The notes: a model not told the origin generated them from the sequence alone. Counted from the stretch's first letter, positions 8,990-18,704 are shown. The stretch is 64,000 nt of DNA from Pseudomonas sp. GGS8 (GCF_024168645.1 NZ_JALJWF010000001.1:3351501-3415500); one strand, 5' to 3'. Numbers and translations: made by a program.

Positions 8990-9110
8990 TGTGGGAGCGG
9001 CGGTGCGGCGATCCGACTTGCCCGCGATAACGGCCTTACATTCGACATAGATGTTGAATGTGATGGCCTCATCGCGGGCAAGTCGGATCGCCGCACCGCC
9101 GCTCCCACAG
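8990..9110. repeat. Inverted REP pair (variant)
   Basis: Arms beginning TGTGGGAGCGGCGGTGCGGC and its complement, about 40 bases long, carrying an inner CGGTGCGGCGATCCGACTTG variant instead of the usual GGGCTTG core. Lies between convergent clsB and bglX. Confidence 0.85.
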
Positions 9111-9130
9111 GTTTTGTGGCGTATGACTAA

Positions 9131-11422
9131 TTACAACAACTCAAAGCTCTGCTGCGTCACGTCCTGGGAGTCCTGGCCGATCTGCACGTTGAACTTGCCC
9201 GGTTCCGCGGCGTACTTGAGTTGGGCGTTGTAGAACTTCAGGTCATCCTCGGTGATGGTGAAGTGCACGACTTTCTGTTCGCCGGCCTTGAGCATTACTT
9301 TCTGGAAGTTCTTCAGTTCCTTGACCGGGCGGATCATCGAGCCGGTCACGTCCTGAATGTACAGCTGCACCACGGTTTCGCCGTCACGCTTGCCGGTGTT
9401 CTTCACAATAACGCTGGCGTCGAGCTTGCCGGTTTTGTTCAGAGTGGTCGAAGACAGGGCCATGTCGGTCAGGCTGAACTGGGTGTAGCTCAGGCCGAAG
9501 CCGAACGGGAACAGCGGCCCGGTGGTGTCTTCGAAATACTGCGAGGTGTAGTTGCCCGGTTTGCCCGGGGTGAACGGCCGGCCAATGCTCAAGTGGTTGT
9601 AGTAGGTTGGAATCTGACCCACCGAACGCGGAATGGTGATTGGCAATTTGCCCGACGGGTTGTAGTCGCCGAACAGCACGTCAGCGATAGCGTTGCCGCC
9701 TTCGGTGCCGCTGAACCAGGTTTCCAGAATCGCGTCAGCCTGCTCTTTCTCTTCGAGAATCGACAGCGGACGACCGTTCATCAATACCAGCACCAGCGGT
9801 TTACCGGTGGCTTTCAACGCCCTGATCAGCTCGCGCTGGTTGCCCGGGATGTTCAGGTCGGTGCGGCTCGACGATTCGTGGGACATGCCACGGGACTCGC
9901 CCACCGCAGCCACTACCACATCAGCATCCTTGGCGGCTTTTACCGCTTCATCGATCAACACGTTGGCCGGACGCGGATCGTCCACCACTTCTGGCGCATC
10001 GAAGTTGAGGAAATTGAGGTAATCGAGGATTTTCTTGTCGTCGGTGATGTTCGCGCCACGGGCGTAGATCAGCGTCGACTGCGCGCCGAGGGCATTGGTC
10101 ATGCCGTCGAACAGCGTGACCGATTGCGCCGGTTTACCGGCGGCAGCCCAACTGCCCATCATGTCGATCGGTGCTTTGGCCAGTGGGCCGACCAGCGCGA
10201 TTTTCGCGGTTTTCTTCAGGGGTAGGGTGTCGCCCTGGTTCTTCAGCAGCACCAGGCTACGGCGCGCGACATCACGGGCCTCGGCACGGTGCAGGCGGCT
10301 TTCGGCGTAGGTGTCGGCCGGGTCATCCTCGGCCTTGCCGATGCGCAGGTACGGGTCTTTGAACAGGCCCATGTCGTATTTGGCGGCGAGCACTTCACGC
10401 ACGGCGTTGTCGATGTCTTTCTGTTCGATCTCACCGGCCTTCAACAGCCCTGGCAACTCCTTGCCATAGAGGGTGTCGTTCATGCTCATGTCGATGCCGG
10501 CCTTGATCGCCAGCTTCGCGGCTTCGCGACCGTCAGCGGCGACGCCGTGCTTGATCAGTTCGAAAATCGCCCCGTGGTCACTGACCGCCAGGCCCTTGAA
10601 GCCCCATTCCTTGCGCAGCAAGTCGTTCATCAACCAAGTGTTGGCGGTAGCCGGCACGCCGTTGATCGAGTTCAGTGCAACCATCACCCCGCCAGCACCG
10701 GCGTCAACGGCGGCGCGGTACGGCGGCAGGTAATCCTGGTACATCTTGACCGGGCTCATGTCGACGACGTTGTAGTCGCGACCGCCCTCGACCGCGCCGT
10801 ACAAGGCAAAATGCTTGACGCTGGCCATGATGCTGTCGGCCGCGTTCGCACCGCTGCCCTGGAAGGCCTTGACCATCACCCCGGCAATCCGCGAAACCAG
10901 ATAGGTGTCTTCGCCGAAACCTTCGGAGGTCCGGCCCCAGCGTGGGTCGCGGGAGATGTCGACCATCGGTGCGAAAGTGATGTCGAGGCTGTCTGCCGCG
11001 GCTTCCTTGGCGGCGATGCGCCCCGACAGGCCGATGGCGTCCATGTCCCAGCTCGAGGCCAGGGCCAGGGGAATCGGGAAAATGGTCCGGTGGCCGTGGA
11101 TCACGTCATAGGCGAAGAACATCGGGATCTTCAACCGGCTGCGCATGGCCGCGTCTTGCATCGGACGGTTTTCCGGGCGGGTGATCGAGTTGAAGGTGCC
11201 ACCGATATTGCCGGCCGCGATTTCCTTGCGGATCATTTCCCGAGGCATTTCCGGGCCGATGCTGATCAGGCGCAACTGGCCGATCTTTTCATCGAGGGTC
11301 ATCTGCTTCATCAGGTGGCTGATGAAGACGTCCTTGTTCTCTATCGGTGCGGGTGTCGTGGCGGCCAATACGGTATGACTGGCCAGGCTGACGAACAGGC
11401 CCAGCAAACACAGCTTCTTCAT
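9131..11422 (-). CDS. bglX: Periplasmic beta-glucosidase (GH3)
   Basis: 763-aa glycoside hydrolase family 3 enzyme that releases glucose from beta-linked oligosaccharides in the periplasm. A signal peptide (ASHTVLA-AT) is present; the open frame extends upstream to 11446 but ATG 11420-11422 begins the signal peptide directly. The catalytic nucleophile is D282 in GLAVSDHGA; the KHFALYGAVEGGRDYN motif is near residue 205 and the C-terminal fibronectin-III-like domain covers roughly the last 110 residues. Stands alone, divergent from the lemA operon. Confidence 0.93.
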   Translation of the reverse strand: MKKLCLLGLFVSLASHTVLAATTPAPIENKDVFISHLMKQMTLDEKIGQLRLISIGPEMPREMIRKEIAAGNIGGTFNSITRPENRPMQDAAMRSRLKIPMFFAYDVIHGHRTIFPIPLALASSWDMDAIGLSGRIAAKEAAADSLDITFAPMVDISRDPRWGRTSEGFGEDTYLVSRIAGVMVKAFQGSGANAADSIMASVKHFALYGAVEGGRDYNVVDMSPVKMYQDYLPPYRAAVDAGAGGVMVALNSINGVPATANTWLMNDLLRKEWGFKGLAVSDHGAIFELIKHGVAADGREAAKLAIKAGIDMSMNDTLYGKELPGLLKAGEIEQKDIDNAVREVLAAKYDMGLFKDPYLRIGKAEDDPADTYAESRLHRAEARDVARRSLVLLKNQGDTLPLKKTAKIALVGPLAKAPIDMMGSWAAAGKPAQSVTLFDGMTNALGAQSTLIYARGANITDDKKILDYLNFLNFDAPEVVDDPRPANVLIDEAVKAAKDADVVVAAVGESRGMSHESSSRTDLNIPGNQRELIRALKATGKPLVLVLMNGRPLSILEEKEQADAILETWFSGTEGGNAIADVLFGDYNPSGKLPITIPRSVGQIPTYYNHLSIGRPFTPGKPGNYTSQYFEDTTGPLFPFGFGLSYTQFSLTDMALSSTTLNKTGKLDASVIVKNTGKRDGETVVQLYIQDVTGSMIRPVKELKNFQKVMLKAGEQKVVHFTITEDDLKFYNAQLKYAAEPGKFNVQIGQDSQDVTQQSFELL

Positions 11423-11668
11423 GGATGTTTTTCTCAAAAGGCCCAAGCGGCAGTAAATACGCGCCGGTCAGCCAAAATTTTGGGAGCGACTATTGTTGTT
11501 CGGGTGTTGCTCAGAAAAATGCAGCACACTTCTTACTGTTTTTCGCTGGGCATCTTTTAGCCCATTGGCTCGATGCAATCCAGTAGCGGCGCAGATTATG
11601 CCCCAAGAGCCGGGGTCAAAGTTCGCCGGTTGTTTTATCAACGTAGTGTGCAAGGGAGCATCAACCAG

Positions 11669-12280
11669 ATGAATGTACGACACCCCTATCGGTCGAGCCT
11701 GCAGGTTGCAGCCTTGATGTTGCTGGCCACATTGTTGGCCGGTTGCGGCATCAACACTATCCCGACCCTGGACGAACAGGCCAAGGCTGCCTGGGGCCAG
11801 GTGCAAAACCAGTATCAGCGCCGCGCCGATTTGATCCCCAACCTGGTGGAAACCGTCAAGGGCTACGCCAAACACGAGGAAGAAACCCTGACTGCGGTGG
11901 TCGAAGCCCGGGCCAAGGCGACGTCGATTCAGGTGGATGCCAGCACGCTTGATAATCCGGAGAAGCTCAAACAGTTCCAGCAGGCACAGGATCAGTTGAC
12001 CGGCGCGCTGAGTCGGTTGATGGTGGTGTCCGAGCGTTATCCGGACCTCAAGGCCAACCAGAACTTCCTGGCGCTGCAATCGCAGCTCGAAGGCACCGAG
12101 AACCGCATCGCCGTGGCACGTCGCGACTTCATCCTCGCGGTGCAGAAATACAATACCGAGCTTCGTACCTTCCCCGGTCGCTTGTGGCACGCCGTGATGT
12201 ACAGCGATTTGCCGATCCGCGAAACGTTCGAGGCCACCAGCCCCGGTGCTGAGAAAGCGCCTGAAGTGAAGTTCAAGTAA
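11669..12280 (+). CDS. LemA-family lipoprotein
   Basis: 203-aa LemA protein with a lipobox (LLAGC near residue 27) so it is probably a lipoprotein. The LemA core begins with the alpha-helical segment AWGQVQNQYQRRADLIPNLV. The open frame starts at 11573, but AGGGAG ten bases before ATG 11669 and the signal sequence fix the start. Followed by two TPM-domain genes, the usual LemA-TPM neighbourhood; the biochemical role of the set is not established. Confidence 0.9.
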   Translation: MNVRHPYRSSLQVAALMLLATLLAGCGINTIPTLDEQAKAAWGQVQNQYQRRADLIPNLVETVKGYAKHEEETLTAVVEARAKATSIQVDASTLDNPEKLKQFQQAQDQLTGALSRLMVVSERYPDLKANQNFLALQSQLEGTENRIAVARRDFILAVQKYNTELRTFPGRLWHAVMYSDLPIRETFEATSPGAEKAPEVKFK

Positions 12281-12323
12281 GCGCCGGACAGAGTTCGAAG
12301 CGCCACCACGGATGAGGTTGCCC

Positions 12324-13064
12324 ATGCGCGTGTTGAAAATGGGCCTGATGCTGTTGCTCTGGGTGTTTGCCCTGACGGCCCAGGCCGAGTTGAAGTTCCC
12401 GGAATTGACCGGGCGGGTGGTGGATAACGCCCAAATGATCGAGCCCGCGGTGCGCGAGCAGCTTGTTCAGCAGCTTAATGCTCACGAAAAAACGACCGGC
12501 GAGCAGTTGGTGGTGGTCACGTTGCCAGACTTGCAGGGCGCCGACATCGCGGATTTCGGTTATCAGCTGGGACGCTACTGGGGCATTGGCCAGAAGAACA
12601 AGAACAACGGCGCGCTGCTGATTGTCGCGCGTGCCGAGCGAAAATTGCGGATCGAAGTCGGTTATGGCCTGGAAGATCGCCTGACCGATGCGCAGAGTTC
12701 GGTGATCATCAATCAGGTGATCACGCCTGCGTTCAAGGCCGGCAACTTCAGCAAGGGCATCAGCGATGGCGTCTCGGCGATGTTGGTGGTGCTGGGGGGC
12801 AATCCGCTGAACGAGCCGTCGACAGTGTATGAGTCGCGTGGCAATCAGGAGAGCGATTTCGTTGCGCGGCATCCGGGGATATTCGTGTTCCTGGTGCTGC
12901 TGTTTATCCTGACGATCTTCGTCGGCCAGATGTTCGGTATTCTGCCAAGTGGACGTGGGGGCGGCGGTTTCGGTGGCGGAGGTTTTGGCAGCGGTGGCGG
13001 TGGCGGGGGCTTCAGTGGCGGTGGGGGCAGTTTCGGCGGCGGCGGTTCGTCGGGCGGCTGGTGA
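12324..13064 (+). CDS. TPM-domain membrane protein with Gly-rich tail (YgcG-like)
   Basis: About 246 aa: signal peptide ending at AQA, TPM domain (residues ~25-160, starting FPELTGRVVDNAQMIEP), one transmembrane helix near residue 190, and a C-terminal tail made almost only of Gly, Ser and Phe ending SSGGW. An alternative ATG lies 12 bases upstream at 12312; GATGAGG supports 12324. Middle gene of the lemA-TPM-TPM cluster; probably works at the inner membrane with the other two. Confidence 0.88.
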   Translation: MRVLKMGLMLLLWVFALTAQAELKFPELTGRVVDNAQMIEPAVREQLVQQLNAHEKTTGEQLVVVTLPDLQGADIADFGYQLGRYWGIGQKNKNNGALLIVARAERKLRIEVGYGLEDRLTDAQSSVIINQVITPAFKAGNFSKGISDGVSAMLVVLGGNPLNEPSTVYESRGNQESDFVARHPGIFVFLVLLFILTIFVGQMFGILPSGRGGGGFGGGGFGSGGGGGGFSGGGGSFGGGGSSGGW

Positions 13065-13112
13065 TGACACGGCAGCAAACACAACAACAATAGCGAGCAG
13101 GCACTCATAAAC

Positions 13113-13730
13113 ATGGCATTACTGACTGAACACGAACAACGCAAAGTCGCCGAGGCGATTGCCCGGGTCGAGCGCGACACCGACGCCGAGCTGGTGACAG
13201 TGCTCGCGGCCCGCGCCGACGACTATGCGTATATTCCGCTGCTCTGGGCCAGTCTGCTGGCGCTGGTGGTGCCGGGTATCGTGCATTACCTGACCGGCTG
13301 GCTGACCATGCACAGTTTGTTGCTGGTGCAATGGGTGAGCTTCATCGTGTTGTGCCTGGTGTTCCGGATTCCGAAAGTCACCACGCGCCTGATCCCGCGC
13401 TCGGTCCGTCACTGGCGTGCGTCGAACCTGGCGCGTCGGCAGTTCCTGGAGCAGAACCTGCACCACACCGTGGGCGGCACCGGCATGCTGATTTTTGTCT
13501 CCGAGGCCGAGCGTTACGTGGAAATTCTGGTGGATGAAGGGATTTCCAAACGGCTGGACAACAAGAATTGGGACGCGATTGTGGCGACGTTTACCCAGCA
13601 GGTGAAGCAGGGGCAGACGTTGCAGGGGTTTGTGACGTGCATCGAGGCGTGCGGCGAGTTGCTCAAGGTGCATGTGCCGGTGACCCAAGTGCGCAATGAA
13701 TTGCCGAATCGGTTGGTGGTGTTGAGCTAA
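13113..13730 (+). CDS. TPM-domain membrane protein, second copy
   Basis: 205 aa. Lacks a signal peptide; an N-terminal TPM-like half (residues 1-35, VERDTDAELVTVLAARADD) is interrupted by two transmembrane helices (~40-85), then the second half of the TPM fold follows (GTGMLIFVSEAERYVEILVDEGI). This split TPM layout is a recognised second type in lemA clusters. 48 bp after the previous gene and presumably in the same transcript. Confidence 0.85.
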   Translation: MALLTEHEQRKVAEAIARVERDTDAELVTVLAARADDYAYIPLLWASLLALVVPGIVHYLTGWLTMHSLLLVQWVSFIVLCLVFRIPKVTTRLIPRSVRHWRASNLARRQFLEQNLHHTVGGTGMLIFVSEAERYVEILVDEGISKRLDNKNWDAIVATFTQQVKQGQTLQGFVTCIEACGELLKVHVPVTQVRNELPNRLVVLS

Positions 13731-13863
13731 ACATCCGATTCCCGGCAACGACTCGTTCTTTCTAGGATCGCACCGTTTGGTAAATAACTGCGTGTCCCGA
13801 ACGGCCATCCCCCCTAAAATACCCGCCATTCCCCGATTCGCACCGCCCGAGGCCGTTTTTTCC

Positions 13864-15078
13864 ATGTCTGTCACCGTCACTCCCGCCAGCCTCGCGCCGG
13901 ATCACCACGCCCAGTTCATCGACCTGCTGCAAAACAGCCTGGACGCCAATGCCTTCATCAAACTGGTGCTGGCCAAGTACGTTGGCGGCGAAGCGGACTT
14001 GCAGCGGCTGATCATCAAGCAGCTGACGGTCAAGGATCAGCCGTGCCTGTCCTTCGTCTATCGCTACAAGACCCGCGACATCACCAAGAACCTGCCGATT
14101 GCCGAAGGTGTGGCGAGCATTGCCGCGCTGTTACCGGCGTCGTTCAAAAATGCGCATTTACTGTCATTGACCGACGAAGCCCAGCTCGAATACAGCAAAA
14201 AGGGCAAATCTTCGCTGTTCAAGAGCAAGCCTCAGCAATTGCGTGAAGTGCCGTCTGCCGAGCATAACCGCGAGAAGAACCGCTTCCTCGACCTGAGCCG
14301 GCCGTTCCTCAACGACCTCGGCGTGACCAACGCGCAACATGAATTGATCCCGGCGATGTCGCGCAAGTGGAAGCAAATCAACAAGTTCATCGAAGTCTTC
14401 AGCCATGCGCTGACCTCATCGCCGCTGGCGCTGGACAAACCGGTGCGGGTGGCGGATTTCGGCTCGGGCAAGGGTTACCTGACGTTCGCGATCCATGACT
14501 ACCTGCGCAACACCCTGAAAGCCGAGGGTGAAGTGACCGGCGTCGAGCTGCGCGAAGACATGGTCAAGCTGTGCAACAGCGCGGCGGCGAAACTGGAGCA
14601 TCCGGGGCTGGTGTTCAAATGCGGTGATGTGCGCAGCGTGGCGCCGAGCGAGCTGGATGTGATGATCGCCCTGCATGCCTGCGACATCGCCACCGACTAT
14701 GCGATTCACACCGGCATTCGTTCCGGCGCTTCGATCATCATGTGCTCGCCGTGCTGCCACAAGCAGATCCGCCTGCAGATCCAGAGCCCGGCGCTGCTTA
14801 AGCCAATGCTGCAATACGGCCTGCACCTGGGGCAGCAGGCGGAAATGGTCACCGACAGTTTGCGTGCACTGTTCCTGGAAGCCTGCGGTTACGAGACCAA
14901 GGTGTTCGAGTTCATCTCACTGGACCACACCAACAAGAACAAGATGATTCTGGCGGTCAAACGCGCCGAGCCGGTGGACCCGGCTCAGTTGTTGGTGAAG
15001 ATCCAGGAACTGAAGGATTTCTACCACATCAGCGAGCATTGCCTGGAAACCCTGCTGCGGGCTGACGGCTACCTCTGA
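13864..15078 (+). CDS. SAM-dependent methyltransferase (METTL25/RRNAD-like)
   Basis: 404-aa cytosolic protein. The SAM-binding motif VADFGSGKGYLTFAIHDYL is near residue 198; HACDIATDYAI and SPCCHKQ follow in the catalytic part, and the HEL...RKWKQINKF stretch precedes the Rossmann core. The overall plan matches bacterial relatives of METTL25-type methyltransferases; substrate unknown, perhaps RNA. ATG 13864 is chosen over the in-frame 13777 because the upstream residues are Pro-rich and unlike the family. Confidence 0.8.
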   Translation: MSVTVTPASLAPDHHAQFIDLLQNSLDANAFIKLVLAKYVGGEADLQRLIIKQLTVKDQPCLSFVYRYKTRDITKNLPIAEGVASIAALLPASFKNAHLLSLTDEAQLEYSKKGKSSLFKSKPQQLREVPSAEHNREKNRFLDLSRPFLNDLGVTNAQHELIPAMSRKWKQINKFIEVFSHALTSSPLALDKPVRVADFGSGKGYLTFAIHDYLRNTLKAEGEVTGVELREDMVKLCNSAAAKLEHPGLVFKCGDVRSVAPSELDVMIALHACDIATDYAIHTGIRSGASIIMCSPCCHKQIRLQIQSPALLKPMLQYGLHLGQQAEMVTDSLRALFLEACGYETKVFEFISLDHTNKNKMILAVKRAEPVDPAQLLVKIQELKDFYHISEHCLETLLRADGYL

Positions 15079-15081
15079 TCC

Positions 15082-15171
15082 TGTGGGAGCGAGCCTGCTC
15101 GCGAAGGCGGTGTAACAGTCAATCTGGATGTTGAATGTTATGGCCCCTTCGCGAGCAGGCTCGCTCCCACA
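15082..15171. repeat. Inverted REP pair (GCGAGCCTGCTCGCGAAGG variant)
   Basis: Arms 15082-15107 and 15146-15171 are exact complements. It separates convergent genes but extends into the 3' end of the DMT gene and supplies its last codons. Confidence 0.88.
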
Positions 15172-16043
15172 TGGGGTTTGACTGCGGTCTTGCGCCCCAA
15201 CATCACCGTCACGATCACCCCGGCAGCAAACAGCCAGGTAATTGGCTCGACGTGCTCACCGAAGAACAACGCCGAAAACGCGATGGTGAAGAAGATCTGC
15301 AGCAGCTGGATCTGACTGACCCGGGCAATGCCGCCCATGGCCAGCCCGGCGTACCAGGCAAAGAACCCGATGAACTGCGAAAACAGCGAGACATAACCGA
15401 AGGCCCACCAGGTCCTGGCCGAAATCTCGCCCTGATGTTGCAGCGCCAGGTACAACACCGGCCCGATCAGCAGCGGCGTCGACAGCACCAACGCCCAGCA
15501 GATCACCTGCCAGCCGCCCATCTCCTTGGCCAGCCGGCCGCCTTCGGCATAACCCAGTCCGCCCACGGCAATCGCCCCGAGCATCAGCAAGTCACCGGGC
15601 TGAATGCTGCCGGCGCCGCTGATCAGCGCATAACCGAGTACCAGCGCACTGCCCAGCGCGGCGCAGGCCCAGAAGGCTTTCGATGGACGCTCATGGGACA
15701 GCCACGCGGCATACAGCGCCACGCACAGTGGTTGCAAGCCGTTGACCAGTGCGCCGTGGGAGGCGGGCAGCGTCTGCATGGCCCAGGCCGACAGCACCGG
15801 GAAGCCGAGGATGACGCCCGCTATCACCAGTGTCAGGCCTTTGATCTGTTTCCAGGTCGGCCATTTTTCCCGGCGCCACAGTAATAGCAGCGCAGCTGGA
15901 ATCGCCGCGAACAGCGCCCGGCCGAGGCCGTTGAGCAGCGGGTGGAGTTCCTGCACGACGATCCGTGTGAAGGGCAGGGTCAGGCTGAAGATAACGACGC
16001 CGAGCAGGCCGAGGGCCATGCCGGTGTTTTCGCGCGAGGACAT
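15138..16043 (-). CDS. EamA/DMT-family transporter
   Basis: 301-aa inner-membrane transporter with ten hydrophobic segments arranged as two EamA repeats (RhaT/YedA branch of drug/metabolite transporters). The last ten residues (VGASLLAKGP) and the stop codon are encoded by a REP element, so the native C-terminus has been replaced or extended by repeat DNA. Substrate unknown. Convergent with the methyltransferase gene. Confidence 0.88.
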   Translation of the reverse strand: MSSRENTGMALGLLGVVIFSLTLPFTRIVVQELHPLLNGLGRALFAAIPAALLLLWRREKWPTWKQIKGLTLVIAGVILGFPVLSAWAMQTLPASHGALVNGLQPLCVALYAAWLSHERPSKAFWACAALGSALVLGYALISGAGSIQPGDLLMLGAIAVGGLGYAEGGRLAKEMGGWQVICWALVLSTPLLIGPVLYLALQHQGEISARTWWAFGYVSLFSQFIGFFAWYAGLAMGGIARVSQIQLLQIFFTIAFSALFFGEHVEPITWLFAAGVIVTVMLGRKTAVKPHVGASLLAKGP

Positions 16044-16152
16044 GATGGCAACCAGAATCGAGGATGGCGGGAAGAGCCTTCATCTAGCCATAAACCGGGG
16101 ACGTTGCTCTGTTACAGCTAGGCGCAGAGTTATCCGTACAGTTTGAGGCCGC

Positions 16153-16238
16153 CATCGCGGGCAAGCCACGCTCCCACAGGTTTTGCATCGCCCTCAAGAA
16201 CAATACAGTACCTGTGGGAGCGTGGCTTGCCCGCGATG
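16153..16238. repeat. Inverted REP pair (GCAAGCCACGCTCCCAC variant)
   Basis: Complementary arms starting CATCGCGGGCAAGCCACG and ending CGTGGCTTGCCCGCGATG in the region upstream of the PfpI gene. Confidence 0.88.
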
Positions 16239-16347
16239 AACGATGACGCGGTCCATCAGGTAGTAGATGGTTATTACCCGACCCGCCGGATAAGGACTAC
16301 CTTGAATACTCCTGCAGGCCCACGCATTTTCCAGAGGAGTCCTCCCC

Positions 16348-16929
16348 ATGGCTGCTAAAAAAATTCTGATGCTGGTCGGCGATTACGTCGAAGACTACGA
16401 AGTGATGGTGCCCTTCCAGGCGCTGCTGATGGTCGGCCACACGGTGCATGCCGTTTGCCCGGACAAAACCGCCGGCCAGACCGTGCGCACGGCAATTCAT
16501 GACTTCGAAGGCGACCAGACCTACAGCGAAAAACCCGGTCATCTGTTTGCCCTGAACTTCGATTTTGCCAAGGTCGAAGCGGCGGACTACGACGCGCTGC
16601 TGATCCCGGGTGGTCGTGCGCCGGAGTACCTGCGCCTGAACGAAAAAGTCCTGGCGCTGGTGCAAGCGTTCGACAAGGCTGGCAAACCGATCGCCGCTGT
16701 GTGTCACGGCGCGCAATTGCTGGCCGCCGCCGGGATTCTTGAAGGTCGCGAGTGCAGCGCCTACCCGGCCTGTGCCCCGGAAGTGCGCCTGGCGGGTGGT
16801 ACGTACATCGATATCCCGGTGACGGAAGGCCACGTTCAAGGCAATCTGGCCACTGCCCCGGCCTGGCCGGCGCACCCAAGCTGGCTGGCCGGTTTTCTCG
16901 GGTTGCTGGGTACCAAAATCACGCTGTAA
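16348..16929 (+). CDS. DJ-1/PfpI family protein
   Basis: 193-aa DJ-1/PfpI superfamily protein. Nucleophile elbow AAVCHG places the catalytic Cys at 119 and His at 120; the conserved acidic residue is in the N-terminal DYVEDYE segment. Members act as deglycases or cysteine peptidases (both reported for the family); here it is probably a stress protein of the cytosol. Good ribosome binding site (GAGGAGTC). Followed 14 bp later by a small RHH-type gene. Confidence 0.88.
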   Translation: MAAKKILMLVGDYVEDYEVMVPFQALLMVGHTVHAVCPDKTAGQTVRTAIHDFEGDQTYSEKPGHLFALNFDFAKVEAADYDALLIPGGRAPEYLRLNEKVLALVQAFDKAGKPIAAVCHGAQLLAAAGILEGRECSAYPACAPEVRLAGGTYIDIPVTEGHVQGNLATAPAWPAHPSWLAGFLGLLGTKITL

Positions 16930-16943
16930 CGAGGGACCTGTCC

Positions 16944-17249
16944 ATGTGCGAGCTCTACGTCAAGGCCGACCCGATTCTCTACGAATCGCGCTCCCGCTCG
17001 CTGCGCATCTGCGGGGTGGTCACCACCCTGCGGCTGGAGAATCAGTTCTGGGACATCCTCAGTGAAATCGCCGAGGTCGACGGTATGACCACCAATCAGT
17101 TGATCGCCAAATTGTATGAAGAGGTGATGGACTACCGCGGCGAAGTGGTGAATTTCGCCTCGTTCTTGCGGGTCAGTTGCATGCGCTATTTGAGCCAGCG
17201 CCGGGTGCAGGCACCTGAGTTGTCGGTGGTGCGGGCGGTGGTGAAGTAG
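16944..17249 (+). CDS. Ribbon-helix-helix domain protein
   Basis: 101-aa protein of the RHH_4 type. The N-terminal strand region SRSLRICGVVTTLRLENQFW and helices (ILSEIAEVDGMTTNQLIAKLYEE) fit a ribbon-helix-helix DNA-binding fold; the middle keeps a conserved NFASFLRVSC stretch. A longer open frame from 16752 overlaps the PfpI gene and is rejected; ATG 16944 follows GAGGGACC. Probably a small regulator; target unknown. Confidence 0.82.
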   Translation: MCELYVKADPILYESRSRSLRICGVVTTLRLENQFWDILSEIAEVDGMTTNQLIAKLYEEVMDYRGEVVNFASFLRVSCMRYLSQRRVQAPELSVVRAVVK

Positions 17250-17341
17250 CGAGATTGTCAGGTGACCTTGCCAGCGACAGAAGCAGCGGGGTGGTCTTTA
17301 CTCTGAAGCGCGAAACCTCTCAATCGCCAAGGAGAACAAGC

Positions 17342-17686
17342 ATGTCTGGATGGTACGAAGTGAGCAAAACCGGCAATGGTCAGTTCAAGTTTGTGTTGAA
17401 AGCGGCCAACGCCGAAACCATTCTGGTCAGTGAGCTGTACACCACGCGCAAAGCGGCCGACAGCGGTATCGCCTCGGTCCAGGCCAATAGCCCGCTGGAC
17501 GAACGCTACGAGAAAAAAAACACCAAGGATGGCCATCCTTACTTCAATCTGAAGGCCGGTAACCACGAGATCATTGGCAGCAGCGAGTCTTATTCATCCG
17601 ATGCTGCGAGGGAAAAAGGCATCGCCAGCGTCAAGGCCAACGGCCCGACCACGGTGATCAAGGACAAAACTTTGCCGGTGTTCTAA
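17342..17686 (+). CDS. YegP-family protein (DUF1508 repeats)
   Basis: 114 aa with two tandem DUF1508 repeats of about 50 residues (GWYEVSKTGNGQFKFVLKA and PYFNLKAGNHEIIGSSE). Preceded by AAGGAGAACAAGC, which fixes the ATG at 17342. Commonly induced under stress in pseudomonads; molecular function unknown. Confidence 0.9.
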   Translation: MSGWYEVSKTGNGQFKFVLKAANAETILVSELYTTRKAADSGIASVQANSPLDERYEKKNTKDGHPYFNLKAGNHEIIGSSESYSSDAAREKGIASVKANGPTTVIKDKTLPVF

Positions 17687-17701
17687 GCACACCGCTGTTC
17701 A

Positions 17702-17795
17702 ACTGTGGGAGCGGGCTTGCCCGCGATGACGGCCTGACATTCAACGAAGAGGTTGGATGTACGATCGCTATCGCGGGCAAGCCCGCTCCCACAGT
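17702..17795. repeat. Inverted REP pair
   Basis: ACTGTGGGAGCGGGCTTG arm and its complement ending at 17795, between convergent yegP-like and DapA-like genes. Confidence 0.9.
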
Positions 17796-17816
17796 GGTTT
17801 TGTGTGTGGCTGAAGA

Positions 17817-18704
17817 TCAGCGCAATGCGTTTAACATACCCTGCAACTGACTACGACCAGCCTCACCCAACGCAAACACCGGCAACCGCGGGTCACCCGC
17901 TTCCAGCCCGGTCAGGCGCAAACCAGCCTTGATGGTCGCCGGCAGACCGCCCTTAAGGATGAAGTCCAGCAGCGGCAACTGGCGATAGAACAGTTCGCGA
18001 GCCTTGCTCAGATCATTGGCCAATACAGCTTCGTACAAATCGAGATTGAGCTCCGGGATCAGGTTCGGTGCCGCCGTGCACCAGCCTTTGGCGCCGGCCG
18101 CGAACGCTTCCAGCGCCAATGGATTGCAGCCGTTATAGAACGGCACCTGGCCCTCGCCCAGCAGTTGCAGTTTGTGCATGCGCTGAATATCGCCAGTGCT
18201 CTCCTTGACCATGGTGACGTTGTCGACCGCGTTGAAAATCCGCAGGATCAACTCCACCGACATGTCGGTGCCGCTGGTGGCCGGGTTGTTGTAGAGCATG
18301 ATCGGCACGCCGATGCTCTCGCCGATGGCGCGGTAGTGGGCGAGGATTTCCGCTTCGCTGAGTTTCCAGTACGACGCTGGCAGTACCATCACCACATCGG
18401 CGCCGTGGGCTTCGGCGAAACGCGCGCGGCGCACGGCTTTGGCGGTGGTCAGGTCGGACACGCTGACAATGGTCGGGACGCGTTTGGCCACGTGGCGGAG
18501 GCTGAATTCGCTGACCTGATCCCATTCCGCGTCGCTCAAATAAGCGCCTTCGCCGGTGCTGCCCAATGGGGCGATGGCGTGGACACCGCTGTCGATCAGG
18601 CGGTCGATGGAACGCCCTAGCACGTCGAAATCGACACCTTCGTCATGGGCGGTAAACGGGGTGATGGTGTAGCCGATGATGCCGTGAATGTTTGCGGTCG
18701 ACAT
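17817..18704 (-). CDS. DapA-family (dihydrodipicolinate synthase-like) aldolase
   Basis: 295-aa class I pyruvate-dependent aldolase/lyase. The Schiff-base lysine is K167 (VKEST), the catalytic Tyr is Y138 (MLYNNP), and GSTGE occurs at 48-52. It is unlikely to be the biosynthetic dapA: it is paired with a class II aldolase gene (30 bp upstream) and an XRE-cupin regulator, a catabolic arrangement, so an aldol cleavage of a keto-acid or sugar acid is more likely. Start ATG 18702-18704 follows GGAGAG. Confidence 0.88.
   Translation of the reverse strand: MSTANIHGIIGYTITPFTAHDEGVDFDVLGRSIDRLIDSGVHAIAPLGSTGEGAYLSDAEWDQVSEFSLRHVAKRVPTIVSVSDLTTAKAVRRARFAEAHGADVVMVLPASYWKLSEAEILAHYRAIGESIGVPIMLYNNPATSGTDMSVELILRIFNAVDNVTMVKESTGDIQRMHKLQLLGEGQVPFYNGCNPLALEAFAAGAKGWCTAAPNLIPELNLDLYEAVLANDLSKARELFYRQLPLLDFILKGGLPATIKAGLRLTGLEAGDPRLPVFALGEAGRSQLQGMLNALR

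Noticed and set aside
10289..11560. 423-codon plus-strand open frame across the bglX gene
   Set aside because: Antisense shadow of a GH3 gene with complete catalytic motifs; composition is Gln/His/Val-rich.
17817..18704. Annotation as biosynthetic dapA
   Set aside because: Context with class II aldolase and XRE-cupin regulator is catabolic, and dapA is normally beside bamC/nlpB in pseudomonads.
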